Part shown: piece after piece, positions 18,545 through 27,026 of the stretch
How positions within the stretch are numbered: the first letter of the stretch is position 1
Layout: every line of letters starts with the position of its first letter
NCBI RefSeq assembly: GCF_004217175.1
Contig: NZ_SHKI01000007.1
Span: 124,001 to 188,000, forward strand
Origin: Leucobacter luti
GTDB taxonomy: Bacteria; Actinomycetota; Actinomycetes; Actinomycetales; Microbacteriaceae
Direction of reading: 5' to 3'
Length of the DNA stretch: 64,000 bases
Notes under the pieces: generated by a model
Told to the model about the DNA's origin: nothing
Databases searched by the model: none
Seen by the model: only the letters and a program-made list of their open reading frames with translations
Made by a program: the position numbers and the translations under genes

Positions 18545-19389
18545 CCGCCGCGATCGAGGTCGCCGACCTCACCGTCAGCTACGGCGACGTGCTCGCACTC
18601 GACGGCGCGTCCCTGTCCGTTGCGGCCGGCCGGGTGACCGGGCTCATCGGTATGAACGGCTCGGGCAAGTCGACGCTCTTCAGCGCGCTCATGGGCGCGG
18701 TGCGCCCCGACCACGGCACGGTGCGGATCGGCGGCCTGCCGTCCTCAGCGGCGCGGCGCGGCGGGCTCGTCGGCTATGTGCCGCAGGCCGAGGCGGTCGA
18801 CTGGGCATTCCCGGTGTCGGTGCGCGACGTCGTGATGATGGGCCGCTACGGCAGGCTCGGCACCACCCGGCGCGCGGGCCGAGCCGATCACGCCGCGGTC
18901 GACGAGGCCCTCGCCCGCGTCGAGCTCACCGAGCTCGCTGGTCGGCAGATCGGTCGGCTCTCGGGTGGCCAGAAGAAGCGGGCGTTCGTGGCGCGCGGGA
19001 TCGCGCAGGGCGCCGAGGTGCTGCTGCTCGACGAGCCGTTCGCCGGGGTCGACAAGCGCTCCGAAGCAACGATCGTCCGCCTGCTGCGCGAGCTCGCCAG
19101 CGCGGGAAGAACGGTTCTCGTCTCAACGCACGACCTGCACGCCCTCCCGGCGCTCGCGGACGAGGCCGCCCTACTGCAGCGCCGGGTGCTGTTCCACGGC
19201 CCCGTGGGCGAGGCACTCGCGCCGGAGCGGCTCGCCCTCGCGTTCGGCGTGACCCCCGTCCACTCGGCAACGCCCAGCGTGACCCCCGTCCACTCGGCAA
19301 CGCCCAGCGTGACCCCCGCACACCAGGCCACGCCCAGCGTGGCCCCCGCACACCGGGCCACGCCCCTCGCGACGGGAGAGCACGCGTGA
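18541..19389 (+). CDS. Metal ABC transporter ATP-binding protein with repeat tail
   Basis: A 282-residue ABC ATPase. Walker A is GMNGSGKSTL, the signature LSGGQKKR, and Walker B VLLLDEPFAG followed by the His switch in VSTHDLH. The GTG start overlaps the SBP stop. Unusually, the last about 45 residues are four 10-residue units (VTPVHSATPS type) encoded by a 30-base tandem repeat and containing one His each. The normal family length is about 240. Confidence 0.9.
   Translation: MTAAIEVADLTVSYGDVLALDGASLSVAAGRVTGLIGMNGSGKSTLFSALMGAVRPDHGTVRIGGLPSSAARRGGLVGYVPQAEAVDWAFPVSVRDVVMMGRYGRLGTTRRAGRADHAAVDEALARVELTELAGRQIGRLSGGQKKRAFVARGIAQGAEVLLLDEPFAGVDKRSEATIVRLLRELASAGRTVLVSTHDLHALPALADEAALLQRRVLFHGPVGEALAPERLALAFGVTPVHSATPSVTPVHSATPSVTPAHQATPSVAPAHRATPLATGEHA
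19249..19368 (+). repeat. 30-base tandem repeat, four units, in-frame
   Basis: Four head-to-tail 30-base units. Units 1 and 2 are identical; units 3 and 4 are diverged (GCACACC in place of GTCCACT). They encode 10-residue repeats with one His per unit at the C-terminus of the metal ABC ATPase. The identity of the first two suggests a recent duplication. Confidence 0.9.
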
Positions 19390-20303
19390 ACCCCCTCGAC
19401 TTCTTTACCGCCCCGCTGCAGTACGAGTTCATGATTCTCGCGCTGATCACCACGGGCATCGCCGCCGTGGTGTGCGCGGTCCTGTCGTGCTGGCTCGTGC
19501 TCATCGGCTGGTCACTCATGGGTGACGCCGTGTCGCACGCGGTGCTCCCGGGCGTGGTGCTCGCCTACGTGATCGGCGCGCCGTTTGCCCTCGGCGCGCT
19601 CGTGTTCGGCTTCCTGGCGGTCGCGCTGATCGGCGGGATCCGGCGCACGAGCCGCGTCAAGGAGGACGCGGCGATCGGGATCGTGTTCACGACCCTCTTC
19701 GCACTCGGGCTGGTACTCATCTCGGTCACGCCGAGCGACACCGACCTCAACCACATCATCTTCGGGAACGTCCTCGGCGTCTCCCCCACCGACCTCGCAC
19801 AGATTGGCACGCTCGCGGCGATCACCTTCGTGGTGCTGGTGGTGAAGCGCCGAGACCTCACCCTGTACGCGTTTGATCCGACGCACGCGCACGCGATCGG
19901 CCTCAACCCACGCCTCATCGGTGCACTGTTGCTCGGGCTGCTCGCCCTCACCGCCGTTGTCGCCCTTCAGGTGGTCGGCGTAATTCTCGTCGTCGCCATG
20001 CTGATCATCCCGGGGGCAACCGCGTACCTCCTCACGGACAGGTTTGGGCGCATGCTCGTGATCGCCCCCGCGCTCTCGGTGGCGTGCTCAACACTCGGGA
20101 TCCTCCTCAGCTACTGGCTCGACGCCGCCTCGGGTGGGCTCGTCGTCCTGGTGCAGGGCGCGGCGTTCACCCTGGTCTTCCTCTGCGGCCCCAGGCACGG
20201 CCTGCTGGGCCGGTGGCGCGCTCACAGCAGGGCACGGGCGAGCCGCGCAGCCGTGCCGCCAAGCAGCCGACAGGAGGCCGCACAGCCGGGCAGCCCCGGC
20301 TAG
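19386..20303 (+). CDS. Metal ABC transporter permease (ABC-3 family)
   Basis: A 305-residue permease with eight or nine hydrophobic segments typical of ZnuB/MntB proteins, including GWSLMGDAVSHAVLPGVVLAY near the start. The C-terminal 35 residues are a basic cytosolic tail. The GTG start overlaps the ATPase stop (GTGA). With the two upstream genes it makes a complete importer for a divalent metal, most likely Mn or Zn. Confidence 0.9.
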   Translation: MNPLDFFTAPLQYEFMILALITTGIAAVVCAVLSCWLVLIGWSLMGDAVSHAVLPGVVLAYVIGAPFALGALVFGFLAVALIGGIRRTSRVKEDAAIGIVFTTLFALGLVLISVTPSDTDLNHIIFGNVLGVSPTDLAQIGTLAAITFVVLVVKRRDLTLYAFDPTHAHAIGLNPRLIGALLLGLLALTAVVALQVVGVILVVAMLIIPGATAYLLTDRFGRMLVIAPALSVACSTLGILLSYWLDAASGGLVVLVQGAAFTLVFLCGPRHGLLGRWRAHSRARASRAAVPPSSRQEAAQPGSPG

Positions 20304-20312
20304 GGTGAGTGT

Positions 20313-20765
20313 GTGACCACTCACTCAGCGCGCGACGCAGCGCCGCACGATGCCCTGCACCAGTTCCGGGCCGATCCCGCGAGCGCCGATCCCCCGTACC
20401 AGCAGCTCCGGGCCAGCGTGCGGGCGGGAATTCGGGCGGGCGCGCTGGTGCCGGGTGAGCGCCTCCCCACGGTCCGCGCCCTCGCCGCGGCAACCGGCCT
20501 TGCCGGGAACACGATCGCGAGCGCCTACCGCGCGCTTGAGGAGGACGGACTCGTTGAGGGCCGCGGGAGGGCGGGCACGTTCGTCACCATCCACGCGGGC
20601 GGCGACGGGCCGGCACGAGCGGCGGCACGCGAGTTCGCGGAGCGAATGATCTCGCTGGGGGTCGCGCTGCCGGACGCGGTCTCACTGGTGCGCGACGTGT
20701 TCGAGGCCCGCGCGGGAGGCACGAGCACCGACGCACCAATACTCACGGAGCCCGCGAGCGACTGA
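20313..20765 (+). CDS. GntR-family regulator, YtrA type
   Basis: A 150-residue protein with an N-terminal winged helix-turn-helix (PPYQQLRASVRAGIRAGAL to GRAGTFVTI) and only a short helical C-terminus, as in the YtrA subfamily that typically controls ABC transporters. It starts nine bases after the permease stop (GTG), so it is probably the last gene of the metal operon. Its last 241 bases overlap the convergent sigma-factor reading frame. Confidence 0.85.
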   Translation: MTTHSARDAAPHDALHQFRADPASADPPYQQLRASVRAGIRAGALVPGERLPTVRALAAATGLAGNTIASAYRALEEDGLVEGRGRAGTFVTIHAGGDGPARAAAREFAERMISLGVALPDAVSLVRDVFEARAGGTSTDAPILTEPASD

Positions 20766-22084
20766 TCAGTGTCCGCGGCCGGCCGACTCACGGACACGTC
20801 CACCCACTGCACACTGGCCGGTCCGGCCGGTGCGCGAATGACGGTCTCGCCGGCGCCGCCGAGCGGGAGCTCGTCCACGAGTGTCTCGGCCCCGAGCCGC
20901 AGCGTGAGGTACGCCGAATCGGTGCTCTGACTCAGCTGCGTGGAGACGGTGATCTCGAGCTCGGCATCCGGGTCGGAGGAGAGCCGGGCGATCTCGACGC
21001 GCCACGCCACGGTCTCACCCGGCGCCGGCATTGCCCGGTGCGCCACCTCCGGGAGGTCGGAACCCGGGCTGTCCCGACCGGCTTCGGATCCTGGTTCGAC
21101 GGCGCTGGGCTCGGACTCTGCCTCTCCTAGGACCCCCGGCCGCCACTGCTCCGAAACCGAGGGCGCGATCGGTGCAAGCAGCACGGTGACGATGGGTGCG
21201 AGCACCGCGATGCTTCCGAGCACCGCCCCCGTCGCGGCGAGCGACCGTCCAACGACGGCCGCAAACCGCCCAAGCCCCGAGGCGAGGGACCCCTGCAGCG
21301 GCGTGTGGGCCGCTGCAGCGGGTCCGGGGGCTGCGGCGGCAGGACCGGGGGCCGCGGCCACGCCGGTGATCGCGCCACCGCCGGCGCCCAGGGCGAGCAG
21401 GACCGGCACGGGAAGGAGCGCGTAGCTGCGGTGCACAAGTCCCACCTCGTCACGGACGTCGCGCAGCACCCGCGTGCACCGATCGCACGTGGCGAGGTGC
21501 TCGTCGAGCCGGGCTGCCTGCCGCGGCGTGGTCGAGCCGATTGCGTGTCGGATGAGGATCTGCATGGTGGGGCGGCAGCGGTCGGGAACCTCACCGGAGG
21601 CGTACTCGAGCAAGTAGCGCTCCCTGAACTCACGCCGATATCGACTCACCCGTTTTCGCAGCGTTGCGTCGCTCATCCCGAGCTCTCTCGCGAGCTCCCG
21701 CTGGGAACCGCCCTCACCGAGCACCCGCCAGAGCAGCAGCCGCTTCTCTGGCGCGAGTGAGGCGAAGGCCCGAATCGCCAGCGCGTGTTCGAGCTCCGTC
21801 ACCACTGCCGCGTCCTGCACCTCGGCCGTGTCGCTGACCTCTTCGGTGAGGGGAGCTTCCCTGCCCTGCCGCGCCCACTGCGCGTAGAGCTGCCGCTTCG
21901 CGACGGTGTAGACGAAGCCCTCGGGGTTGGTGTGCGGCGGGTTCCCGGCGCGCACCGCGGCGATGAGCACCTCGAAGGCGGCGGCGCGCGCTTCCTCCGC
22001 CTCGTCAACGGTTGCGCCGAGCCCGCGCAAGTACGTCAGCAGGCGAGGGCCCGACTCCGCGAACACGCGTCCGACTGACTCCAT
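20525..22084 (-). CDS. ECF-like sigma factor fused to zinc-finger anti-sigma-like and exported domain
   Basis: A 519-residue protein. Residues 1-80 look like sigma region 2, and about 120-165 form region 4 (LARELGMSDATLRKRVSRY). A His-Cys-Cys zinc-finger-like segment (LDEHLATCDRCTRVL) at about 195-210 resembles the anti-sigma ASD. Two hydrophobic segments (about 225-250 and 280-310) follow, and then a beta-rich exported domain. It is divergent from SipW-type locus A and is the natural candidate regulator. The last 80 residues are antisense to GntR and low complexity; a one-base shift would end the protein at 20766. Frameshift or lost stop is likely. Confidence 0.75.
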   Translation of the reverse strand: MESVGRVFAESGPRLLTYLRGLGATVDEAEEARAAAFEVLIAAVRAGNPPHTNPEGFVYTVAKRQLYAQWARQGREAPLTEEVSDTAEVQDAAVVTELEHALAIRAFASLAPEKRLLLWRVLGEGGSQRELARELGMSDATLRKRVSRYRREFRERYLLEYASGEVPDRCRPTMQILIRHAIGSTTPRQAARLDEHLATCDRCTRVLRDVRDEVGLVHRSYALLPVPVLLALGAGGGAITGVAAAPGPAAAAPGPAAAAHTPLQGSLASGLGRFAAVVGRSLAATGAVLGSIAVLAPIVTVLLAPIAPSVSEQWRPGVLGEAESEPSAVEPGSEAGRDSPGSDLPEVAHRAMPAPGETVAWRVEIARLSSDPDAELEITVSTQLSQSTDSAYLTLRLGAETLVDELPLGGAGETVIRAPAGPASVQWVDVSVSRPAADTDQSLAGSVSIGASVLVPPARASNTSRTSETASGSATPSEIIRSANSRAAARAGPSPPAWMVTNVPALPRPSTSPSSSSAR

Positions 22085-22399
22085 GGGTGAGTTCTACTTG
22101 TCGATTTCATTGCAGGGCCCCACCCCTGCCCGAATACTGCCGTCGCGGCTCCAGCACGGCCCCCGACGCCGCGCGACGCACTTCCGCGCCAGCCCATCGA
22201 GACACGCTCGGTGTGCTGAGCCGAATACACCGAACAGTGTAACCACGGCTGCCACGCAGCGGAAAAACTTCGGAAAATCCGGTCACACTTTCGCCGACAC
22301 CCCCACTACTTCAATGAGCGACACGATTCTGTGGCGCTTCGCGGGCGCAATAGGGATCCCCCGGGCCCAGAACCCCTCGATGAAAGGAAAGTCCCCTCC
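22085..22399. promoter_or_regulatory. Divergent promoter region of sigma factor and locus A
   Basis: A 315-base gap between the sigma-factor start and the first exported-subunit gene. It should hold both promoters. A small dyad (ACAC...GTGT around CGAAC) lies near 22227-22242, and A-rich GGAAAAAC and GGAAAAT blocks are at about 22260-22280. None can be assigned to a sigma factor by eye. The subunit gene has a GAAAGGAAAG ribosome site. Confidence 0.45.
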
Positions 22400-23023
22400 A
22401 TGAGCATCAAGAACAGGCTCGCGGGCCGCAAGCGCGTCGTCATCGCTGGCGGATCACTCCTCGCGGTCGCACTGCTCGCTACCGCGGCGGCCTTCACTGA
22501 CTACGCCAACCTCAACCTCGGCAACGGTACGGACGACACCGGAATTGGCGGCGACAACCGCTTCAACATCCAGGTCGTGGGCACCGACACGAGCGGGGTT
22601 CCGGTCCCCGGCACCTGGCAGGAGGCGAACACCGTCGAGGGCGTCAACATCGCGGTGCCCGGCGCCTCGTCGATCACCCCGGGCGACACGGTGAGCGTCG
22701 ATATTCCGTTCCGCAACGAGAGCCCGCTGCTCTCCGCGGATATCGGGTTCAAGCTGCAGGATCGGCCCGGCTACACTTCGGACCCCGAGATCCGCAATGT
22801 GCTGCGCTACACGGTAGCGCTCAACGGCACCACGGTCGCGAGCAACCAGACGCAGGACCAGGTCAACGCGCTCAACCTCGGGACGTACCTGGCCGGCGCT
22901 GAGAGCACGCTCGGGCTCAGCGTCTCGCTGCCCGATCAGGGCTCCGAGGCGGCAAACAATGCGCTCCAGGGCAAGACGTCGTACGTGCAGGCGCACTTCA
23001 GCGCCGAATCGGTCACTCCGTAG
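22400..23023 (+). CDS. SipW-dependent-type exported protein, major subunit candidate (locus A)
   Basis: 207 residues. A Lys/Arg start, one hydrophobic segment and then AAAFTDYANLNLGNG, the motif of alternate-type signal peptides cleaved by SipW-like peptidases (TasA, CalY and the actinobacterial RER_14450 family). The mature part is beta-rich with no Cys and no other recognised domain, like fibre-forming TasA proteins. It is the first gene of locus A, followed by the 23048-23081 hairpin. Function inferred: surface or matrix structural subunit. Confidence 0.8.
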   Translation: MSIKNRLAGRKRVVIAGGSLLAVALLATAAAFTDYANLNLGNGTDDTGIGGDNRFNIQVVGTDTSGVPVPGTWQEANTVEGVNIAVPGASSITPGDTVSVDIPFRNESPLLSADIGFKLQDRPGYTSDPEIRNVLRYTVALNGTTVASNQTQDQVNALNLGTYLAGAESTLGLSVSLPDQGSEAANNALQGKTSYVQAHFSAESVTP

Positions 23024-23047
23024 CGACCGGCGATCCGTAGCAGCTCC

Positions 23048-23081
23048 GCTTCGGGGCGCCCACCTTCTGGCGCCCCGAAGC
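23048..23081 (+). terminator. Attenuator-type hairpin after the first locus A subunit
   Basis: Perfect 13-base arms (GCTTCGGGGCGCC and its complement) with an eight-base loop and no T-run, 24 bases after the subunit stop and 19 before the next start. It may stop part of the transcripts or protect the upstream mRNA end, giving excess first subunit. A counterpart exists in locus B. Confidence 0.75.
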
Positions 23082-23100
23082 CTCAGCTCAGGGAGGAGAT

Positions 23101-23718
23101 ATGGGTGCACTACGCACCGGACACACACGAGCGTTTACCGCCGCCTGGGTGCTTCTCGGCACCGCAATCCTCGCGAGCGTCGCGGCGATCACCGACGCAC
23201 GCGACAGCCTCACCGTGCTCGACGGCTCGCAAAACCGCCTCGATCTGCGCGTCGCCGGTTCGCCGGAGCCCGGTTGGCACCCGCAGCCCGCCATGTGGGA
23301 ACAGGGAAGCCCCGCCGCGTATCGGATCCGGCTCACCCCAGACGACTCGGCGTTGCTGGTCGGTCCGGGCTCCTCGCTCAGCCTACGCATCGCGGTGCGC
23401 AACGACAGCCCCCGCCTGGCGAGCGCCGTCCAGCTCAGCATCACCGACCCCGTGGACCGCGGCAGCGAGGTCGACCCGGCGACCGGAAGCTTTGTCGAAC
23501 TGTTCCCACAGCTGAGGTTCACGGTCGCTGACGGCGACCGTGCGCTTGCCGAGGCGGTGCCGGCGACCGAGCTCGAGCGGATTCAACTCCCGGGCGCCGT
23601 GGCCGCGGGCAAGCACCGTGTCCTCGACGTGATGATCGAGGTCCCGCCCGAGCTCGACAACCGCTGGCAGCGCGCGAGCACCGACGTTCAATTCACGTTC
23701 GAAGGGACGAGCCAATGA
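23101..23718 (+). CDS. SipW-type exported protein, accessory (locus A)
   Basis: 205 residues with an N-terminal hydrophobic segment and ASVAAITDARDSLTVLDGSQN, a TasA-like signal end. The LDGSQNRLDLRV segment matches FDGSRNTLDVRA in the locus B protein at 50909-51520, so the two are paralogues. The rest is beta-rich and without Cys. It has a GGGAGGAG site, and its stop overlaps the next start (ATGA). Confidence 0.72.
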   Translation: MGALRTGHTRAFTAAWVLLGTAILASVAAITDARDSLTVLDGSQNRLDLRVAGSPEPGWHPQPAMWEQGSPAAYRIRLTPDDSALLVGPGSSLSLRIAVRNDSPRLASAVQLSITDPVDRGSEVDPATGSFVELFPQLRFTVADGDRALAEAVPATELERIQLPGAVAAGKHRVLDVMIEVPPELDNRWQRASTDVQFTFEGTSQ

Positions 23719-24326
23719 CCCGCACGGACCAGCCCCGCGCGCGGTGGGCACGCGCGGGCCTTCAGATCGCCCTCGCCGCGACGGGGAGCGCACTTCTCGC
23801 CGGTCTGGTGAGCGCAACGCACGCGGCGTACCAGGATCGGGTCGAGCTCAACGCTGGCGCAGCCGCCGCGGTGGGCAACCCCGTCGAGTTCGAGGTGCAG
23901 GTCCAGGACACCGCCGGCGAGTGGCAGGACGCAGACACCGAGGACGACTCGGTTGCGGTGGTGACGATCCCGGATGCGACGGTGACCACCTCGCGCGCCA
24001 CCGAGTTCGAGGTCAGATTCCGCCTACAACCGGGGTCGCCCCCGGGGACGGTGGTGCCGAGCCTCACGGCCCGCAGCGGCTGCGACACGCGGTGCGTCGA
24101 CCTGTTTTCCCGACTCTCATTCTCCGTCGCCTACGACGGCGTGCCGCTGGCGGGCGGCGTCACCGCCGAGGGGTTCAACGCCCTCGAGGGCCGCGAGTTC
24201 ATTGATCTCCAGCCCGGCGACGAGCACACCGTGTCGCTGCAGTTCGCCCTGGATCCGGACACGCCGCCCGCGTGGTCCGGCAGCGCCACCGCCGTTGTGC
24301 TCGCATTCGCGGGGGTGTCGTCATGA
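23715..24326 (+). CDS. SipW-type exported protein, second accessory (locus A)
   Basis: 203 residues. The hydrophobic segment ends ATHAAYQDRVELNAGA, an AYQD-type SipW signal. Two Cys (CDTRC) lie close together near residue 120. No counterpart gene of this type is evident in locus B, although the lectin there shares the AAYQD motif. It overlaps both neighbours by four bases, so translation is coupled. Confidence 0.7.
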   Translation: MTRTDQPRARWARAGLQIALAATGSALLAGLVSATHAAYQDRVELNAGAAAAVGNPVEFEVQVQDTAGEWQDADTEDDSVAVVTIPDATVTTSRATEFEVRFRLQPGSPPGTVVPSLTARSGCDTRCVDLFSRLSFSVAYDGVPLAGGVTAEGFNALEGREFIDLQPGDEHTVSLQFALDPDTPPAWSGSATAVVLAFAGVSS

Positions 24327-24994
24327 CGGGGCGGGCGTGGCTCGTTTCCCGCGTCGCCGCCGTTGCGCTCGGGCTCGCGCTCGTCGGCGCCTGGCCCGCG
24401 GCCCCGGCGGCAGCCATTCCGGCGGCATCCCTCCCGGCTGTGGCGGCCCCGGGGGGCCCGGCGCGCGCGGCCGAGCTCATTGATGTCGCGCCGGAGGTGG
24501 TCACGGTCGAGGTCCCGGGACCCGGGAAATCGCAGAGCTGGTCGATGTCGGTCACGAACCGCACGGCTGAGACGCTCCCGCTCGGCCTTGAGGTACTCGG
24601 CGACCCAGCGGCCGCGCTCTTCACTGGCCCGCACCCGCTCACCGTCGACCTCAGCAGCGAGTCCGGCGCGCTCCTTGCGTCGATTCCCGCGGGCGAGCTC
24701 ATCGGCCGCACCAGCCCGCTGCCCCCGCTCGCGGCCGGCGCGAGCACCACGATCTTCGGCACGGTCACCCTGCCCCGCGAGGCCGACAACCGCTACGCGG
24801 AGCAGGGCGGCGAGCTGGTGTTTCGGTACACCGCCATCGCCGATGACCCCGGTGGCACGCCGCCGCCGTGGCTCACCCAGACGGGAGCCGGGCAGGGGCC
24901 GCTCGCACTCACTGCCCTCGCGCTCGCCGCACTCGGGGTGCTCACGCTCGCCGCGCGCTCACTCGCGCACCGACGAAAGGCACGACAGGCATGA
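24323..24994 (+). CDS. Exported protein with C-terminal membrane anchor (locus A)
   Basis: 223 residues: an ordinary signal peptide (AVALGLALVGAWPAAPAAA), a beta-sandwich-like middle, and a C-terminus of LTQTG, a hydrophobic helix and a basic tail (HRRKARQA). This has the layout of sortase substrates but not the canonical LPXTG. The locus B protein at 50249-50860 is its paralogue, with LAQTG. Inferred role: anchoring the SipW-type subunits to the membrane or wall. No sortase gene is in the window. Confidence 0.72.
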   Translation: MTGRAWLVSRVAAVALGLALVGAWPAAPAAAIPAASLPAVAAPGGPARAAELIDVAPEVVTVEVPGPGKSQSWSMSVTNRTAETLPLGLEVLGDPAAALFTGPHPLTVDLSSESGALLASIPAGELIGRTSPLPPLAAGASTTIFGTVTLPREADNRYAEQGGELVFRYTAIADDPGGTPPPWLTQTGAGQGPLALTALALAALGVLTLAARSLAHRRKARQA

Positions 24995-26273
24995 CCGCAG
25001 CAACCAAACGATCCCCCGCCCGCCACCGCGGGGCCGCGGCGCTCGCGGCCCTCGTCGCGGGGCTTACCGCGATCTCGCTCGCCGGGAGCAGCACCACGGC
25101 GGCGTACACCGATTCGGCGTTCACGCACACCGAGGCCCTCACCGCGCAAATCCATCTGCCGTTCAAGACCGGACTCTCCGGGGCACGCTCGGTGGACACC
25201 GGCGCGGGCGTCGGGAGCGACGGGAACGCGTACGTGTGGGGCCGCACCAACATGAAGATGGCCGGGACCGTGGCGGGCGGCACCTGGCAAGACGCCACGC
25301 GGGTCGGCGGTCTTCCAGAGGGTGAGATCACAGCGGTGACCGGCCAGATCTACGGGTTCAACGCGCTCCAGCGCAACGGCGAGGTGTGGGGGTGGGGCTT
25401 CAACCCGGAGCGCGACGGCACGAGCGCACCACGGCCGGACAACCGGCCCGAGCGCATCAGGATCGGCACCGCCTGGAGCGGCGGCGGGGCGGTGCTCAGC
25501 GACGTCTCGCTGATCAGCGCCACCGAGTTCGCCGGCGCCGGGATTCGCGGCGACGGCACGGTGTGGTCGTGGGGCGTGGCGTCGTACGGCGGAAGCCCTA
25601 GGGACGGCGCGCACCAGGTGCCCGGGTTGCCGGATCCGCTCGCGAACGACGGCGAGCGGTTCCCGGTCTACATCAGCGGGGCGTACCGAAACTTCTGGGT
25701 CATCCTGAACAACGGCGAGGTCTGGCACTGGGGCAGCTCGAGCTCAACTCCCCGCGCCGACGGAAATTCCGTCGGGACGGCCCGCATGTCGACCGCCCTC
25801 GCCCGTGGTTCAAGAGCGCGGTGGGCCCGGGTGACCCCCACATCACCCGCCTCGTCGGCGGCATCAACATGGGGCTCGCGGTCCTCTCAAACGGCCGCGT
25901 GCTCACCTGGGGTGGCGGCGCACGCATCGCCGGGCGGCCCAGGCCGCCAGCTCCGGGCGCGCCCGGCCTCGTGAGCGAGGCATCGCTGAGCAACATCCAG
26001 GAGGCAGTGAGCGGCTTCACCGGTGCGCTGCTGTTGGACGGCGACGGCAATCTCTTCGGCTACGGCGCGTCTGATGACTACGGGGGAAACCCACAAACAC
26101 CCGTGCTGCTCGGCACCCAGGTCGTGCAGATGATCGCGGGCCAGGGCTACTACATCTGGCGCACCGCGAACGGTGAGTTCTGGGGGAAGGGATACAACCC
26201 CCAGGGCGCCATCGGCGGACCGCGCGGCGGCGCTCTGCGCCAGATGACCCTCAACCTCTGGATCCTGAACTGA
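24991..26273 (+). pseudogene. RCC1-repeat exported protein, frameshifted (locus A)
   Basis: Opens with an alternate-type signal (SSTTAAYTDSAFTHTEA), then RCC1-like repeats (GNAYVWG, GEVWGWG, GTVWSWG, GEVWHWG). At about 25755-25800 the frame shifts. The continuation, from GPGDPHITRLVGG onward with GRVLTWG and GEFWGKG, is in the -1 frame and runs to a stop at 26273 without interruption. Either a single-base indel, a sequencing error, or frameshifting; no canonical slippery heptamer was seen. The locus B RCC1 gene is intact. Confidence 0.75.
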
Positions 26274-26317
26274 TGCGCGGCGTCTCCGCCGACGCGCCAG
26301 GAGAAAGGCACAGCACC

Positions 26318-27013
26318 ATGACCGATCGGACTTCGCTCCCCGCCCGTCTCTCGCGCTGGCTCCGCAGCCCGCGAACCATCCGGATCAGCGGCGGGAAGCG
26401 CATCGCGCTCGCGAGCGGGGGCGTGCTCCTCGCCGCTGCCGCAGCCACACTCGCAAGCTTCACCGACGTTGCAAACCTCAACCTCGGCAACGGCTCCGAC
26501 GGAAGCGGGATCGGCAACCCCAACCGCTTCGACATCGCGGTGGTGCTCCCGGACGGGACCGTCGAGCAGGCCGACGACGACGCCGGCTACAACTGGGAGG
26601 TCCCCTGGGCTGAGACCCTGATCCCGGGTGGCTCAATCACCACGTCGATCCCGCTGTTCAACAACACCCGCGACATTCAGGCCGCCGTCGCCGTGTCGAT
26701 CGAACTCCGCAACGGCGATGGCACCGTTGCGGACCACCCAAACATCACGAAGTTTCTCCGTTTCACCGCGGCGCGCGACGGCGAAGAGCTGTTCGCGGAC
26801 AAGCCCTGGGCCGAAGCGCAGGCCGACTTTGGGACGCTCGCGGCGCGCGAGGCCGATCCGCTCAAGCCTGGCGAGGTGTACACCGCAGCCGCGGCGGGGA
26901 GCGTGGGCACGCTCGACCTCACGATCGCGTATCTGGATGAGCCCGAGACCGTCGACTACAACGGCGGCCAGTCAGCGTTCCGCGTCCACTTCGGCGCGGA
27001 GTCGACACGCTAG
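26318..27013 (+). CDS. SipW-dependent-type exported protein, second major subunit (locus A)
   Basis: 231 residues. A long basic N-region, one hydrophobic segment and ASFTDVANLNLGNG, almost the same signal end as the 22400 gene (FTDYANLNLGNG), followed by GIGNPNRFDI against GIGGDNRFNI. The two are paralogues within one operon. No Cys; beta-rich. The start at 26318 has GGAGAAAGG; an ATG at 26273, overlapping the previous stop, is an alternative. Confidence 0.8.
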   Translation: MTDRTSLPARLSRWLRSPRTIRISGGKRIALASGGVLLAAAAATLASFTDVANLNLGNGSDGSGIGNPNRFDIAVVLPDGTVEQADDDAGYNWEVPWAETLIPGGSITTSIPLFNNTRDIQAAVAVSIELRNGDGTVADHPNITKFLRFTAARDGEELFADKPWAEAQADFGTLAAREADPLKPGEVYTAAAAGSVGTLDLTIAYLDEPETVDYNGGQSAFRVHFGAESTR

Positions 27014-27026
27014 GACGGAGACACAC

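Noticed and set aside
25755-25825. Programmed -1 frameshift site
   Set aside because: No X-XXY-YYZ slippery heptamer could be found at the transition; an indel is simpler.
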